Assembly: GCA_002367355.1 (NCBI GenBank) | Contig: DFBQ01000021.1 | Location: forward strand, 264 to 5,627 | Reading direction: 5' to 3' | Length of the DNA stretch: 5,364 bases | Origin: Deltaproteobacteria bacterium UBA3076 | Lineage (GTDB): Bacteria > Desulfobacterota > Dissulfuribacteria > Dissulfuribacterales > UBA3076 | Shown: positions 5,230 through 5,364 of the stretch, piece after piece | Position numbering within the stretch: the stretch's first letter is position 1 | Layout of the letters: every line of letters begins with the position of its first letter | Translations under genes and position numbers: made by a program | The notes under the pieces: generated by a model | Told to the model about the DNA's origin: nothing | What the model saw: the letters and a program-made list of their open reading frames with translations, nothing else | Databases searched by the model: none

Positions 5230-5364
5230 ATGACAGAAAAAGGTAAAGGTACAGAACGAGAAAAGGAAGTCTGCCAGGAGAAGAGAGTCTGTCCTGCCCG
5301 GGGCAAGCGCTATTCTCCTGCTCAGAAGCAGGAGATTCTGGAATATGCCGTTGCCCATGATGTT
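5230..5364 (+). CDS. N-terminal fragment of a probable helix-turn-helix transposase-type protein (cut by the window end)
   Basis: Forty-five codons are open to the last base, so the gene continues outside. The first 27 residues are charged and mostly basic/acidic (MTEKGKGTEREKEV...), with Cys15 and Cys21. They are followed by GKRYSPAQKQEILEYAVAHD, which resembles the first helix of the Homeodomain-like helix-turn-helix found at the N-terminus of many transposases and IS accessory proteins (pattern RYSxxxKxxILxxxxxxG). AGGAG at a 7-bp distance supports the start. Only a helix and a half is visible, so no IS family can be named. It could be the first reading frame of an insertion sequence, possibly the source of transposase for the neighbouring 203-bp element, or an unrelated DNA-binding protein. 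No terminal repeat in left-end orientation lies between 5152 and 5229. Confidence 0.6.
   Translation, partial: MTEKGKGTEREKEVCQEKRVCPARGKRYSPAQKQEILEYAVAHDV

Overview
The window looks like chromosomal DNA of a mid-GC bacterium, most likely a deltaproteobacterium in the broad sense (Desulfobacterota or relatives). That placement is an inference from the protein set: a second-type EF-G, a YcaO-TPR protein and a DUF5335/DUF2934-like protein. It also rests on CACGAAAA-type intergenic repeats. No taxonomic marker such as rRNA is present.

Layout. All three complete genes lie on the minus strand, so they read from right to left. (1) 2468-4504 encodes a full-length elongation factor G paralogue. Its GTPase domain is canonical, but its domain IV is diverged and lacks the usual tip histidine; it resembles the recycling-type spdEFG2/mtEFG2 group more than the housekeeping translocase. 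(2) After a 155-bp gap, which holds a candidate promoter and an AT-rich inverted repeat, a two-gene unit follows. The first gene, 1821-2312, encodes a small protein that appears to join a DUF5335-like domain to a DUF2934-like tail. The second, 60-1796, encodes a YcaO-type ATP-dependent cyclodehydratase/thioamide-synthase-fold protein with four C-terminal TPRs. These two genes are 24 bp apart and in the same reading frame, separated by a single TAG codon and eight sense codons.

The right part, 4505-5229, is non-coding and repeat-rich. It holds a CACGAAAA-type inverted repeat just upstream of the EF-G gene, then a compact 203-bp element at 4949-5151. That element has perfect 19-bp terminal inverted repeats (GTAACC...GGTTAC) and is flanked by an 8-bp direct repeat, GAAATCCT. 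It has the form of a MITE, and its GTAA ends and 8-bp duplication fit the IS66 family. Two decayed relatives of the same terminus lie at the left edge (1-58), immediately downstream of the YcaO gene, so termini of one transposon family bracket the three-gene block. At the right edge a plus-strand gene (5230 onward, cut by the window end) begins, with a basic N-terminus and a probable transposase-type helix-turn-helix.

Working together. The DUF5335/DUF2934-like protein and the YcaO protein are the best candidates for a dedicated pair, in which YcaO-TPR activates a peptide backbone amide with ATP and the small protein is a partner, regulator or substrate. No TfuA, E1-like/ocin-ThiF partner, dehydrogenase or precursor peptide is visible. 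The neighbouring EF-G raises the possibility of a ribosome-related role, since E. coli YcaO is linked to RimO-dependent modification of ribosomal protein S12. That link is only inference from gene order.
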